Source: Pictodentalium vernedei (lineage: Eukaryota; Mollusca; Scaphopoda; Dentaliida; Dentaliidae). From it: a stretch of DNA of 64,000 bases. Position numbers and translations under genes: made by a program. Where the stretch lies: assembly GCA_031216915.1 (NCBI GenBank), contig CM062297.1:831125337-831189336 (forward strand), written 5' to 3'. How positions within the stretch are numbered: position 1 is the stretch's first letter; the number at the start of each line of letters is the position of its first letter. Under the pieces are notes generated by a model, which was given only the letters and a program-made list of their open reading frames with translations, made no database searches and was not told the origin of the DNA. Shown here in pieces: positions 1 through 10,995 of this stretch.

Positions 1-55
1 GTTATTCAAGAATTTTTTTTGCAAGTGTCGTCTGCTTTTCATGTTAGGTAATGCC
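1..55. mobile_element. Partial TTAA-type MITE (family P), right end only
   Basis: The first 55 bases match, in reverse complement, the left end of the complete family-P copy at 41127-41361 (shared stretch includes GCAAGTGTCGTCTGCTTTTC). It ends at a TTAA (56-59), as the other copies do, although the terminal bases are degenerate (GTAATGCC instead of GTAAAGGG). The rest of the copy lies outside the window. It interrupts the RNase H end of the adjacent LINE. Confidence 0.6.
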
Positions 56-59
56 TTAA

Positions 60-2350
60 CTTCAGCTGTAAAAATAGAACTTTTATCTGGAATTCTGATT
101 GAGGTTATCCTATCAACAGCGACGACGGCTGATGATACTTTGTCACCACCTTTTGACCCATCTGTATAGATCCTTTTATACGCACTGTACTTGGACTTAA
201 TTTCAGCATATTGTTGTTTTAACTGTAAGGAATTTGTTTCGGACTTTTTGGTAGAAGCAAGGTCCAAAATAACTGTAGGTTTTCTAAGATTCCAGGGAGG
301 AATATGTGATTTACAGTTTTCTTTAATAGAATCAGATTCAATTTTGGCAGATTCCGTGTGGGGTTAATTCGAATTCCCAATGGAAGAATATGTTTCTGGT
401 GCCGGTTAAAAAATTCAACATTTTGAGGGTTTGAAACACAGTTTTAAGCAGGATTTGATGGATTAGCCAAAAATTTAGATGCATAATGTAGAGACAATTT
501 AATTCTGCGCTTCTCAAGAGAAGGCTCTCTGCTTCAACAAGCATCGAATCTATTGGTGGTGTTCTAAAAGCACCAAGACTGATTCTAATGCCACTATTAT
601 GAATGGCATCGAGAGGTTTGAGATATGCCTTTATTGCAGAACAGTAAACCACACAACCATAAATTATAATTTAGATGTAATAAGGGATCTATGTAGATGG
701 AGTAACGTTTTTTGGTCAGCACCCCAATCAGTGCTACCAACAACCTTATGATGTTAAGTGCTTTTTTACATCTCACTTTTAGTTGTTTTATGTAAGAAGT
801 CAAATTCAGTTTGTCAACAAACAAGAAACCTAAACATTTCACTTCTTATACAACTTTAATGGCACTGCCATCCATCTTCAACAAGATGATTCTTCAGGAG
901 CTTACAGAAATGAACACAATTAGTTTTTGGTCTTTGAAACCTTGAAACCGTTTTCTGTAGCAAATTTTTGGATTCTATGTAAACACAGCTGAAGTTTACG
1001 TTCTATAGCATTCATCTTTTTGCTGCTATCGCAGATTAAAAAGATTAAAAAGTCATCGACATACAATGAAGAATCTCAATTGCATCGATGATACTATTTA
1101 TTACTTTTAACCGAAAAAAGGGTACCTGATAAAAAACTACCATCAGGAACCCCCAAATCTTGCTCGTGGGGATCAGATAACGTTGACCCAACACGAACTT
1201 GAAATTGACGGTCCTTTAAAAAAATTCAATAAAATAAGGCATACGCCCTCTCACCCCATGTTAAAAAGATCTTTTAAAATCCTATACCTCCTGGTAGTAT
1301 CATATGCCTTTTCTAGGTCAAAGAATATGGGGACCACATGTTCTTTTCTAGCGAAAGCATTTCTAAAAAAACGTTTCAAGTCTAACGAAATGATCTACAG
1401 TTCTTCTCTGGTTCCTGAAACCACACTGAACAATTCGCAAGTAGATTGTTCGATTCCAAAAAAAAGGCAATTCGGTCATTGATCATCATTTCCGTGGTTT
1501 TGCACAGACAACTTGTTAAGGCAATAGGTCTGTAATTACTAGGATTAATGTGGTCTTTATCAGGCTTAGGAAGGGAATTATCGTTGCTTTGCGCCAGGAT
1601 GGTGGAAACTGGCCAGTCACCCATTAAAAAGTGATAATAAAAGGTCAAGCGAAGATTGAGGCATATGTTTCAGAATTTTGTAATGTATTTCATTGGGACC
1701 AGTGGCAGTATCCTTTGCTCTATGCAAAGAGTTACTTAACTCTTCCATAGACAATGGTTCATTGTAATCCTCTAAAGTGTTGGAGGCAAATTTGATCTTT
1801 TGTTTTTCCTGCTGTTTTTTAATTTTGCTAAATTCTGGATTACAATGTTCAATGTGGAGGCCAATTTGTTTGAAAATTTTTTTATTAATGTAATGAGGGT
1901 GCTATTATCCTTCAGGTGTTGTACAGTTGATTTTATTTCTTTTCCTTTAATCTTTTTTAATAATTTTCCAAATTTTAGTGATGGGGGTGTTTTGGTTTAT
2001 CTTAGAAATATAAATTTCCCCAGAACTTTAGTTTTTTTTTGTTTTATAAGTCGCCTTGTCTTTTGCCGGATTTATTCGTAGTTTATCTAAATTATGTGTG
2101 GTTGGTGACTTGTTAAGTTCAGTTTTCTTGCCATCCTTCATAGCCTGTTTACATTCATTATCAAACCATGGTTTGGTGAAACGTTTCGGATTTGCCGAGG
2201 TCTTAGAGAAGACTCGTTTCTAAAAGGTTCTATTTTGTCAGCACTGTCCTTACATTTCTCCTGAGTGAGGCGTTCAGAACAAAGCGATGAGAAAGTGTCC
2301 CAATCAGCTTTTTTAAAGTTCCACTGGGGAACCCTCTCATCTTCCGCTGG
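60..2350 (-). pseudogene. Decayed LINE (Jockey/I-like): reverse transcriptase and RNase H
   Basis: Reading the - strand from 2350 leftwards gives the end of an endonuclease/linker region, then reverse-transcriptase blocks in several frames: a PSNYRPIALTS block at about 1520-1560, a YVDD catalytic box at 1052-1063, and the post-RT thumb near 600-840. A C-terminal RNase H-like part follows (IYTDGSKGGDKVSSAV near 100-175, FTAEVKAL near 60-85). Repeated stops and frame changes make it a pseudogene. The RT-plus-RNase H arrangement fits I/Jockey-group non-LTR retrotransposons; the exact clade is uncertain. The 3' end is cut off by a MITE at TTAA (56-59). It sits upstream of the SLC16 gene. Confidence 0.75.
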
Positions 2351-2737
2351 AATCACACTTTCCGCGGAAAAATGGGGTAAAATGGGTTAAGGAGAATTCG
2401 AGTGATGATTCCGATTGCGTGTTTACAAACAACAAGAGAAGCTACATTAAACAATGTCGATGCCCTAAGATAATTTTTTTGATCACCCCCATCAATTGTA
2501 TGATTGATTTTGGTGCATCCGTCAATGTATTGGATGAATTCACATTTCCAGGTATACAAAACCGACCACAGCTGTCGTGTGTACGCACTTGTTTTTCCGC
2601 GTCTCCACTTCCAATTTTGGGGTTGTTTACATGCGATATATCTACAAAACAATCAAACGTAAACTACCTATTTTTTGTTGTCAAAGGCAAAGTTTGTAAC
2701 TTATTTAGCTGCAAAACCGCCGGTGATTTGGGCTTAA

Positions 2738-2977
2738 CCCTTTACTCAACACGGACGATATCAAAAATTATTATTTTAAATAGCATTTTTTAAAATTTTC
2801 AAAAGAATTCAACAAAACCATATCATGTGTCCCTTAGTTGGAACGAGCTCGGCGAGCTCGTTCAAACGAGGGGTCACATGATATGGTTTTATAGATTTTT
2901 TTTGAAAAATAATATATTTTCAACTGCTGAATTTGCAAATCACGCGGGCGGATGCGGGCGATTCGTTAGGTAAAGGG
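2738..2977. mobile_element. TTAA-type MITE, family P, copy 1 (piggyBac-like ends)
   Basis: A 240-bp element flanked by TTAA on both sides (2734-2737, 2978-2981). Its ends are inverted repeats (CCCTTTACTCAAC and the complement of GTTAGGTAAAGGG). The centre (about 2815-2890) is a fold-back around a GAGCTCG-N-CGAGCTC core flanked by CATATCATGTG arms. TTAA duplication with CCC-starting ends is the piggyBac signature; no coding capacity. It splits the gypsy protease from its RT. Confidence 0.8.
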
Positions 2978-4267
2978 TTAATAACCATTTCAGTTGTAAA
3001 CAATCTGCATACACCTAAATCCGATGAACGTCTTGTAAATGTTCGTCATTATTCGAGGGTTTTGGTAAATTTAAGGGACAGTCAGTGGTTATACATAGAG
3101 ATATAAAGGTTAGGCCCATTGTCCAGCTTCATCGTCACATACCATATCATTTGTGTAAAAAAGTTGAAGCTAAGATAAATAATCTGATGAAGAATGATAT
3201 CATAGAAAGAGTGGAAGGCCTCCACCCCTTGGGTTTCCCAAATGTTGCCGGGCCAAAGGCAAATTCGTCAGATGTTAGAATCTGTGTTCATATGAGACTA
3301 CCGAACACTGCCGCAAAGGGTGAAAGACATGTTTCACCTGCATTAGATGACGTTATACATAAATTAAACAGAGCCCAGGTTTTCTCCAAACTTGGTTTGC
3401 TAAACCTTTATCATCAGTTTGTCTTAGCACCCCTGATTCACGATATTTGACAACATTTTTCAACACATTTGAATTTATTTAGATATAAAACGCCTGAACT
3501 TTGGAGTTCGTCTGCAGCAGACATGTATCAGAATGTTATTGGGCAGCAAATTTAAAACATGTCCAATTCTTTCAATATCCATGATGATATACTAGTGTAT
3601 TGGAAAGATCAAACATCACATGATGGGGCCCTTGAAGGGGTTTTTAAGTCTCTAAAAGACAGTAATCTTACTCTAATAAAATAGATGTTTATTTAATAAA
3701 TCCAAACTGAAATTCCTTAGCCATAATTTTCTCTGCTGATGGTTTAATGCCCGATCCAAAAAAGTAGTAACCTTCCAAAAGGCTGATGCTCCAAAGAATG
3801 CTAGCGAAGTAAAGTCCTTTTCTTGGTATGGTAAGCTATTGTTCAAGATTTGTTCAGAATCTTTCAACATTAAGTGCACCTTTACGCGAACTTACAAAAA
3901 AGAATAATAAATTTGAATGGAATGAAATACACCAGAAATCATTTGAAGACTTAACTCTTTAGCTTCGATTGCAGATGTGACGTATTTCGATTCTAATATG
4001 ACGACTGAAATAACTAGAGATGCCAGTCTTGCCGGAGTAGCTGCAACTTTAGAACAGCGTAAATCTCTTAAAGATGGATCCAAAGTAGTTACTCACGCCA
4101 GTCGTAGCCTTACTCCTGTTCAACAAAAGTATTCCCAAATTGAAAAAGAGGCCCTTGGAATTGTATGTGTTTCTGAACACTTCCATTTATTTTTTCATGG
4201 TGGTGACACATTTATCATTTTCACAGATCAGAAGGCTTTGAGGCTGCTTTATAGGCTAAACAGTGTG

Positions 4268-5826
4268 AGTAGTATGTCATGTACCCGGTCACCCCAATGC
4301 GACAGGACCCCGGGCAGGACCCCGGAAGTGACGTCATGTCACCTGACCCAGTAGCGCCATGTTGTGTTGTCATGGTAACCCGCGAGAGCGGCCATGTTGT
4401 GAGGTCATCCCCATAGAGACACGTGGTGCTAGTGCGCATACGCGTGTTGTTAGGGTAATACGTGTTTCCGTAGTCCATTTTGTGTATTGCAGGCCGCCAT
4501 CTTGGTTTCTATGGTAGCACGTGGTTGGTATGTGACCTAAAACCTTCCTATAGGATATGCGTATGTTCGGAGGGTATGTTCCTTTATACAGGAGTATTTT
4601 TTCCGATTCGTAGAATTACCACAAACAACCCAACAAGTTGTACTATTTCGAATTCTTTCAGAATTCTCTGATTCTATCTATCTATGCAATAGTTTTCGTC
4701 CACCCGACCCTGTTCGTGTGCCTGGAGTGCACTCCAGTAGAATATAAGAGCCCATCAGCTGGAACAGCTTTGCTTATTATTACTATATTTAGCTTTTCTG
4801 GTCCATTCTTGTTAGTTCTGACCCTATTCCGAGTACTCTTGTTGTTTCCTTTATCTAGATCACCCAATCAGTTCACTTTACTGGTACTAACTAACCAATC
4901 AGATTGCTTGATTTCCCATAATCTTTATGCAGAGTTATCTCCCCTTATTATACAGAAGTCATATCCGATTCTCATCACCTCTATATCCAATGGCCACGTC
5001 CCATGGAATCCCTTTTTGTGAAACGTCTCTGGTTATGGATTCCCTTTTTAGTCGTATGAGGTCATGAGGGCTATGTGAAAAGCCCTCAATGAGGCCTCAT
5101 TTACTATCCCTCATAGTCTTATTTCTTTTGAGGGCACAAGGGCCATGAAAAAATCCCTCCATGAGGTCTAATTTACTATTCCTCTTAGCTTCATTTTAGT
5201 ATTTAACACCCATATCCCATGGAATCCCTTTTTATGAAACGTCTCTGGTTATGGAATCCCTTTTTAGTGGCATGAGGCCATGAGTGCTATGTGAAAAACC
5301 CTCAATATAGTAATAATAAGCAAAGCTGTTCCAGCTGATAGGCTCTTCTACTCTACTGGAGTGTACTCAAGGTAAACGAACATGGTCGGGTAGACGAAAA
5401 CTATTGCATAGCTAGAGAGAAGTAGAGAATTCTGAAATATTTCGAAATAGTACAACTTGTCGGGTTGTTTGCGGTAATTCTGCGAATCGGAAAAATACTC
5501 CTATATTAAGGGACATACCCTCCATACATAAGCCTATCCCATAAGGTTTTAGGTCACATACCAACCACGTGCTACCATAGAAACCAAGAGGGGGGCCTGC
5601 AGTATACAAAATGGACTACAGAAGTACGTACCCCCCAAACAACACGCGCTCCGCATGCGCACTAACACAACGTATCACTATGGAGATGACGTCGCAGCAT
5701 GTCCGCTCACGCGGGTTACCATGACAGCACAACGTGGTGCTACAGGGTCACGTGACATGAAGTCACTTCCGGAGACATGCTCGGGGTCCTGCCGAATTGG
5801 GGTGACCGGGTATATGACATACTCCT
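4268..5826. mobile_element. Long-TIR element A (short Polinton-like non-autonomous copy)
   Basis: Bounded by identical 6-bp direct repeats AGTGTG (4262-4267, 5827-5832). The termini are AGTAGTATGTCATGTACC on the left and an inverted, slightly diverged copy on the right. About 523 bp at each end (4268-4790, 5304-5826) are inverted repeats of one another. The middle (4790-5304) continues the sequence seen in the left arm of the larger element at 8678-12567, including ATGAGG-rich repeat units. No ORF of interest. It interrupts gypsy RNase H. The 6-bp duplication and AG-starting TIRs are features of Polinton/Maverick elements (family knowledge); membership is inferred. Confidence 0.8.
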
Positions 5827-7109
5827 AGTGTGCTCGGCCTAAGCTTTGGGGTTTAAAATTACAGCAATATAGTTTCAAAATCATACATGAACCAGAGAAA
5901 AATTAAAATCCTGTGGATTACATGTCCTGGCATCCGACTAAGATCTGTTTAACTGAGGAGACGAATGTTGAGGCGTAGGTGCATTTTGTAGCAAATAATG
6001 CTGTTCCAAAAGCTATGACATTATAAAAAAATATAAAAGGCTACCACAGACGACGCAACACTACAAGAATTAATGGATATTTAACAAAATAATTCTTGGA
6101 ATGGCATTGATCAACGTGTACCTGAGGTCTTTTAAGCATATTTCTAATGAAATCTGTGTTGTGTTTCGCTTAGAGGTTCCAAAATGATACTTCCTGAAAA
6201 CCCCTCAGACATGAATTTTTAATATTTGCTATGAGGATCATCATGGTTTATAGCAAAACTAAACAATAGCTAAGGGAGGAAGTGTGGTTTCCTAATACAG
6301 ATAAATTAGTCGAGAGATTAATTAAGAACTATAAGATGCGTCAGATTAATTTAGATAAACCAAGTTTGAGCCACCGAAAAACACCGAGTTACTAAAAGAG
6401 GTTTGGTCAAATATTGCAGTAGATTTTTATGGACCTCTTCCAAAATTAATGGAGAATGCATACTTGTTATTATGGATGAGTATTCACAATTTCCGGAGAT
6501 TAAATTAAAGTCTGCATTTTCGAAAACCGTGATACGAAAGTTGGATAAAATATTTGCCACATTTGGCATACCCAATGTTCTGAGAAGTGATAATAGACGA
6601 CCATTTAATGGTAATGTGCAGAAAAATTGGAGTTTGTACATCAGAAAGTTACCCCATTGGCCAAAGGCTAATGGTACTGCTGCAAAATTCATGAAAACAA
6701 CTGGCAAACGTGTTAAAATTGTTTATACGGACGTTAAATTGTACAAGAATGAGCTATTGTCATTCCTACGTAATTACCAGTAGTGATAAATTAGTCGAGA
6801 GATTAATTACCAACACAGACAAATTATCATTTGCCTATCCATATAACATTCGTCAACAGGGAAAGCTCCAAGTGAGTTAGAGTTTGGACAAATAGTTCGC
6901 ATAAAATGTTCTTGTCTCGATTTTTCCAATGACGATAGAAATGTGAGAATAAAAAAGGGAAATAGAAATATACTGAGTCAAAAAAGAAAGTATAATTAAC
7001 TTCGAGCAGCAATTGTTTTAGTATTACTGACTTTAATCCAGAACAAATTAGTGTCAATTCATATTTCGAGTCTAGCTGTACGAATTGACATAATTTCATG
7101 TTCTTCCTG

Positions 7110-8186
7110 TTGCCAGCGTCACGTCACGACGTCGCCATTTTGACATGGCGTGAAATGAAAAGTCCACACATGCAGTCAATAGCGTGTATGTCCACCGTTT
7201 GCCTCTTAGATGGCAAGACCTCGACGGCGCATGGACCGGATAAGTCTCTGGATGTCACCCTGTGGTATCGCGTTCCACTCCTGCCTCAGAACATTACGTA
7301 ACTCGCCTAACGTCTGAAGATCATGAAGTCGTACCCGACGGTCCAATTGATCTCAAAAGTGCTCCTTTGGCGAAAAATCTGGCGAAAGTTGGGGCCAAGG
7401 AAGAAGTTCGATGCTCTGCTCCTCTAGAAAGTCACGCCAGATACGCGCAACGTGACATCGGGCATTGGCTTGCTGGAATAACTGTGATCCGACGTTAGCG
7501 CTGAACAACGGGACAACAACTATTTTAAGAATTTCGTCCCTATATCGCTGTCCATTCAGATTATCATCGATGAAGATCAACTGCGTTCGATGATGCAGGG
7601 AAATTCCTGCCCAAACCATTACACTACCCCCACCGAAACGGCCGCATTCCCGCACGCAAGCATCAGAAAACCGTTCTCCTCGTCAGCGATACACGCTTGC
7701 CCTACCATCAGCGCGCCGTAGACAAAATCGTGATTCATCACTAAAAAGAACTGTGCTCCAACGCTGCTGGGTCCAGCAAACACACTGACGTACCCATTCC
7801 ATTCTGACGGTACGATGACTGGAAGGATTGGTCGGTGGAATGGACGCCTACTTCGGATGTCGTGTTCAGCGTGTCTGTTGCGGAAAGTTTGTGCACTTAT
7901 TCTATTGTTAGTACTACCAGGAGTAATTGCTGCTGTCCTCGTTGTCGAAAGAAGGCGATCCCGCAAGTGAGGCGTCCTGATGTGTCGGTCTTGTGCAGGG
8001 GTCGTTAACTCTTGGTCGACCTGAACGCGGTCGGTCGGCAGTAGATCCAGTGGTTCTATACCTTCCAATGAGACGATAAATAGTGGCCACAGTGACTCCG
8101 AACTCAGTAGCGAGCTCATCTGGAGGTATCCCAGCCTCATGCATACCAATGGCACGCAACCTCTGATTTTCGGTTAACCTTGGCAT
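7110..8186 (-). pseudogene. Tc1/mariner-like transposase pseudogene
   Basis: The - strand begins at 8186 with an N-terminal helix-turn-helix (MPRLTENQRLRAIGMHEAG, EFGVTVATIYRL), continues in a shifted frame, and enters the DDE domain at about 7655 (GGGSVMVWAGIS, TQLIFIDDNLNGQRY). It ends with the SPDF..EHF block and a C-terminal tail near 7110-7350 in yet another frame. The usual second catalytic aspartate in the QQDNARPH block reads QQANARCH, so the enzyme would be inactive even if the frames were intact. At least two frameshifts. I could not find convincing terminal inverted repeats. It sits between the gypsy element and long-TIR element B. Confidence 0.85.
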
Positions 8187-8677
8187 TTTTTAACATGTCG
8201 GAAGACAAAAACTAGCGTGTTTTCTCAATAACCCAGGCTCTCTAGCACAACATAACACAAAGAAAATCGTCGGTCACCCATTCAATTTGCAATTCTCGGG
8301 TAGCACGCGCTATTTTGAACTCCGTAGCAAATTTGTGTACGGTTGGGTGGACAACAACAACATGTCATTAAACTCTTTACACGACTTATTGTCCACGAAC
8401 ATGCAACATTAGAACTATTATAGTTCACCCTTTATGCTAGTTTTTTCACATTTGTTTCTATTATACTTTCTTTTTTGACTTAGTATATATGCAGGTAAGT
8501 GAAATTGCTCTCGGCAATCAAATATCAAACTTGGTGTAGTTGTTTTAAACAAAAATAAAAATAGAATTATTTCAGTTTTTCGAACCCGATAGATACTCAG
8601 TAATTGGTGTAAAAAGATAACAAATTCAAGCAAAACAATAACTGGAAACTCTTCAATTTTTAAGTGATAAGAGCGTG

Positions 8678-10032
8678 AGTAGTATGTCATGTACCTTTGG
8701 GGCCTCATTGGCAGGACCTCGGTGCAGGACCTCGGAAGTGACGTCATGTCACGTGACGTAGTGGCGCCATGTTGGGTTGTCATGGTAAACCGCGTGAGCG
8801 GCCATGTTGTGACGTCATCTACATAGTGATACGTGGTGTTAGTGCGCATGCACAGCGCGTGTTGTTAGGGTGGTACGAGCTTCCGTCGTCCATTTTGGAA
8901 ACAGGAGGGTGCCATCTTGGTTTCTATGGTAGCACGTGATTGCTATGTTACCCAATTTTTCTGCAATAAGACGGGGTATGTTCGGAGGGTATGTTCCTTT
9001 GTAGAAGAGTAATTTCCCGATTTGTAGAATTACCACAAACAACCCGACAATCCCTCCAAAATCACCAAAATCCACCCCAACTTTTACTATTTCTAATTCT
9101 TCCAGAATTCTCGGCTTTTATCTATATATGCAATAGTTTTCCTCTATCTGGCCCTGTTCCTTTGTTCTAGAGTATACTCCAGTAGCGTAGAAGAGCCTAT
9201 TAGTTGGAACAGTTTTGCTTATTATTACTATATTTAGCTTTTCTGGTATATTCTTGTTAGTTCTAACCCTATTCCAAGTACTCTTGTTGTTTCATTTATC
9301 TAGATCATTTATAACCAATCAGATTGCTTGCTTTCCCATAATCTGTAAACAGAGTTATCTCCCCTGTGTATAATAAAAACCTATATCCAATGGCCACATC
9401 CCATGGAATCCCATTTTTGGGAAACACCCGTGGCTATGGAATCCCTTTTTGTCGTATGAGGCCTTGAGGGCTATGTAAAAACCTTCAATGAGTCCTCATT
9501 TATTATCCCTCATAGCCTCATTGAATTTTGAGGTTATGAGGACCATTAAAAATCCCTCAATGAGGTATAATTTACTACGACTCTTAGCCTCATTTCAGTA
9601 TTTAACAGCCATATCCCAGGCACCCCAATTTCGGCACCCCTTTTTGGAAAACATGGCCTTCGGCACCCCTTTTTTGTCGTATGAGGCCATGAGGACCATG
9701 AGTAATCCCTCAATGAGGTCTAATGCAGTCTTACCAACCGCTTCCATCTTGTCGCCAAAGCTCCAGGGCCACTACTGGTCTATGGTCTATCTGTCCTATC
9801 ATTAGCTTCTACAGCAGTCTTATTCCATTGCGGCCTTGTACCAGTACTATTGGCTAAACTACCATCCATTAATATTGACTTGTGTCACTACTTCCTAGCT
9901 ATACCTTCGCCCAACCCTTCAAAATGTTCAATCAGATTTTCCCTGTATACATATAAGAGATTCCTTAATTGAGATTCCTAGCCGATTCCGTAAAGTTGGA
10001 TTCCGTGTTTTCACATAAACACCCGATGGTAT
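8678..10032 (+). repeat. Left terminal inverted repeat of element B (about 1.36 kb)
   Basis: Inverted copy of 10996-12567. It contains several GCGCATGC/CACGTG-type motifs, a GGTTACCATGAC-like block, and ATGAGG-rich repeat units (9410-9730). It ends at the core-promoter edge of the zinc-finger gene, so the TATA box straddles the arm boundary (10030-10037). The first 1.0 kb is also found in element A. Confidence 0.85.
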
Positions 10033-10037
10033 AAATA
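10030..10037 (+). promoter_or_regulatory. TATA box of the zinc-finger gene
   Basis: TATAAATA followed by GGGG, 44 bp before the ATG at 10081. The spacing predicts transcription starting near 10060 with a very short leader. Placed exactly where the left TIR gives way to unique sequence. Confidence 0.6.
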
Positions 10038-10080
10038 GGGGTGAAACATCCGAATTACATTAATTCTCTTTTGTCCAGAA

Positions 10081-10746
10081 ATGGGTGAACTCCATAATTG
10101 CGACAAATGTCAGATATCCTTCATTCAGCAGAAAAGTCTGTTGCGTCATAAATTATCCATCCACGGACCTAAACGCTTCCAATGCTTCAGGTGTGCAAAG
10201 ATGTTCAAAAGAAGAGACCATCTGAGAAGACATGAGCTGATCCATACAAAAAGGAGACCAAATGATCATCAGAGAGAATATGCTGAACAAGTTGGAAACC
10301 ATTGGACACAAATTGGTCAAAGAGAAGAATGCAAACGAATAAACCAATTGGAACCACTGGAACTCTCAAAACCGTATCAGGTGAATAACAATAATCCAAC
10401 CAGAAAGTCGTGGATACCAATACCTCCAATAGAAATGCCTCGTGCAGTAATGACAGGAACAGGGAAGAAACCAGAACCAGAGCATAATCCAACAAGTGAA
10501 GAAAAAGAATACGTTTTGGTCGAACCCAGTTTATTGGAAAGCTTACAAGATCGACAGCGTTTGGTGTGCAGAGAACCAAACGAGCTTGCTGCGATGGACG
10601 TGGACAGAGGAATGAGAAAGATCATAGAATCCCAAACCATGAACGAGAATGAGAAGATTCGTCACTACAACCAGATCTTACAGCTCTACAGAGAATTCTA
10701 CAATAAAGCTTCACAGCCGATAACAATCAACATACAGAACCAGTGA
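10081..10746 (+). CDS. Two-finger C2H2 zinc-finger protein encoded by element B
   Basis: Intact 221-aa ORF, the only clearly undamaged element-encoded gene in the window. Finger 1 is C7-X2-C10-X12-H23-X4-H28; finger 2 is C35-X2-C38-X12-H51-X3-H55, both of the TFIIIA type, which usually binds DNA or RNA. A basic stretch (TKRRP, residue 56 on) follows, then a polar, Asn/Pro/Glu-rich linker, a YVLVEPSLLESLQD segment near residue 140-155 and a C-terminal amphipathic, probably helical segment (NENEKIRHYNQILQLYREFY, about residues 185-207). No transposase, integrase or polymerase motif. The start at 10081 is the first ATG after a TATA box, and AATAAA follows at 10937. The function is not known; a nuclear regulator or terminal-repeat-binding protein of the element is inference. 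Confidence 0.85.
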   Translation: MGELHNCDKCQISFIQQKSLLRHKLSIHGPKRFQCFRCAKMFKRRDHLRRHELIHTKRRPNDHQREYAEQVGNHWTQIGQREECKRINQLEPLELSKPYQVNNNNPTRKSWIPIPPIEMPRAVMTGTGKKPEPEHNPTSEEKEYVLVEPSLLESLQDRQRLVCREPNELAAMDVDRGMRKIIESQTMNENEKIRHYNQILQLYREFYNKASQPITINIQNQ

Positions 10747-10936
10747 TGACAACGGAGAGAACAAAGTGAACGAAGATGAACTGTTGAGTAGAACAGACAT
10801 CGAAGAAGAGAACTGAACAGACTAAAAAGAATGAAGAGAAGATCGAACTGAAGTGATCGAAGATCGAACACAATGAAGATAACAGAATTAACAGAACAAA
10901 TATTGAACTATATAACAGACAGTGTACAGAAAAGGC

Positions 10937-10942
10937 AATAAA
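10937..10942 (+). terminator. Poly(A) signal of the zinc-finger gene
   Basis: AATAAA located 191 bp after the stop codon and just before the right TIR; completes a self-contained transcription unit inside the unique centre. Confidence 0.6.
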
Positions 10943-10995
10943 GTTTTAAAATATAACAAAAGTTCTTGTTTTTTTTTTACGAGGAGGGAAGGGGA

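Larger units (their letters stand above)
2405..7095 (+). mobile_element. Ty3/gypsy-like retroelement, decayed, with two nested insertions
   Basis: The + strand carries gypsy pol domains in order: an aspartic protease region (about 2470-2733, INCMIDFGASVNVLD, where the usual D-S/T-G is D-F-G), RT (about 3061-3640, ending in a HDD catalytic box at 3580-3588), the RT/RNase H connection and RNase H (3800-4261, TDQKALRLLY), then after an insertion the RNase H tail (5833-5930) and integrase (about 6290-6890, with DKLVERLI, DEYSQFPE and GKAPSELEFG blocks). Stops and frameshifts occur throughout. The protein line is interrupted at a TTAA by a MITE (2738-2977) and at AGTGTG by a long-TIR element (4268-5826); removing both restores co-linearity. 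No LTRs were recognised. A 25-bp direct repeat (6300-6324 and 6785-6809) marks an internal duplication. Confidence 0.8.

Noticed and set aside
7100..8400. Terminal inverted repeats for the Tc1-like pseudogene
   Set aside because: Compared both flanks and found only short, unconvincing similarity (GTTCTTCC against GGAAGACA).
9410..9730. CRISPR-like spaced repeats (CCTCAATGAGG units)
   Set aside because: Irregular spacing within a transposon TIR in a eukaryote; units diverge and are part of longer tandem blocks.
10153..10640. Antisense ORFs opposite the zinc-finger gene
   Set aside because: They are shadows of the + strand coding sequence, which has the domain evidence, TATA box and poly(A) signal.
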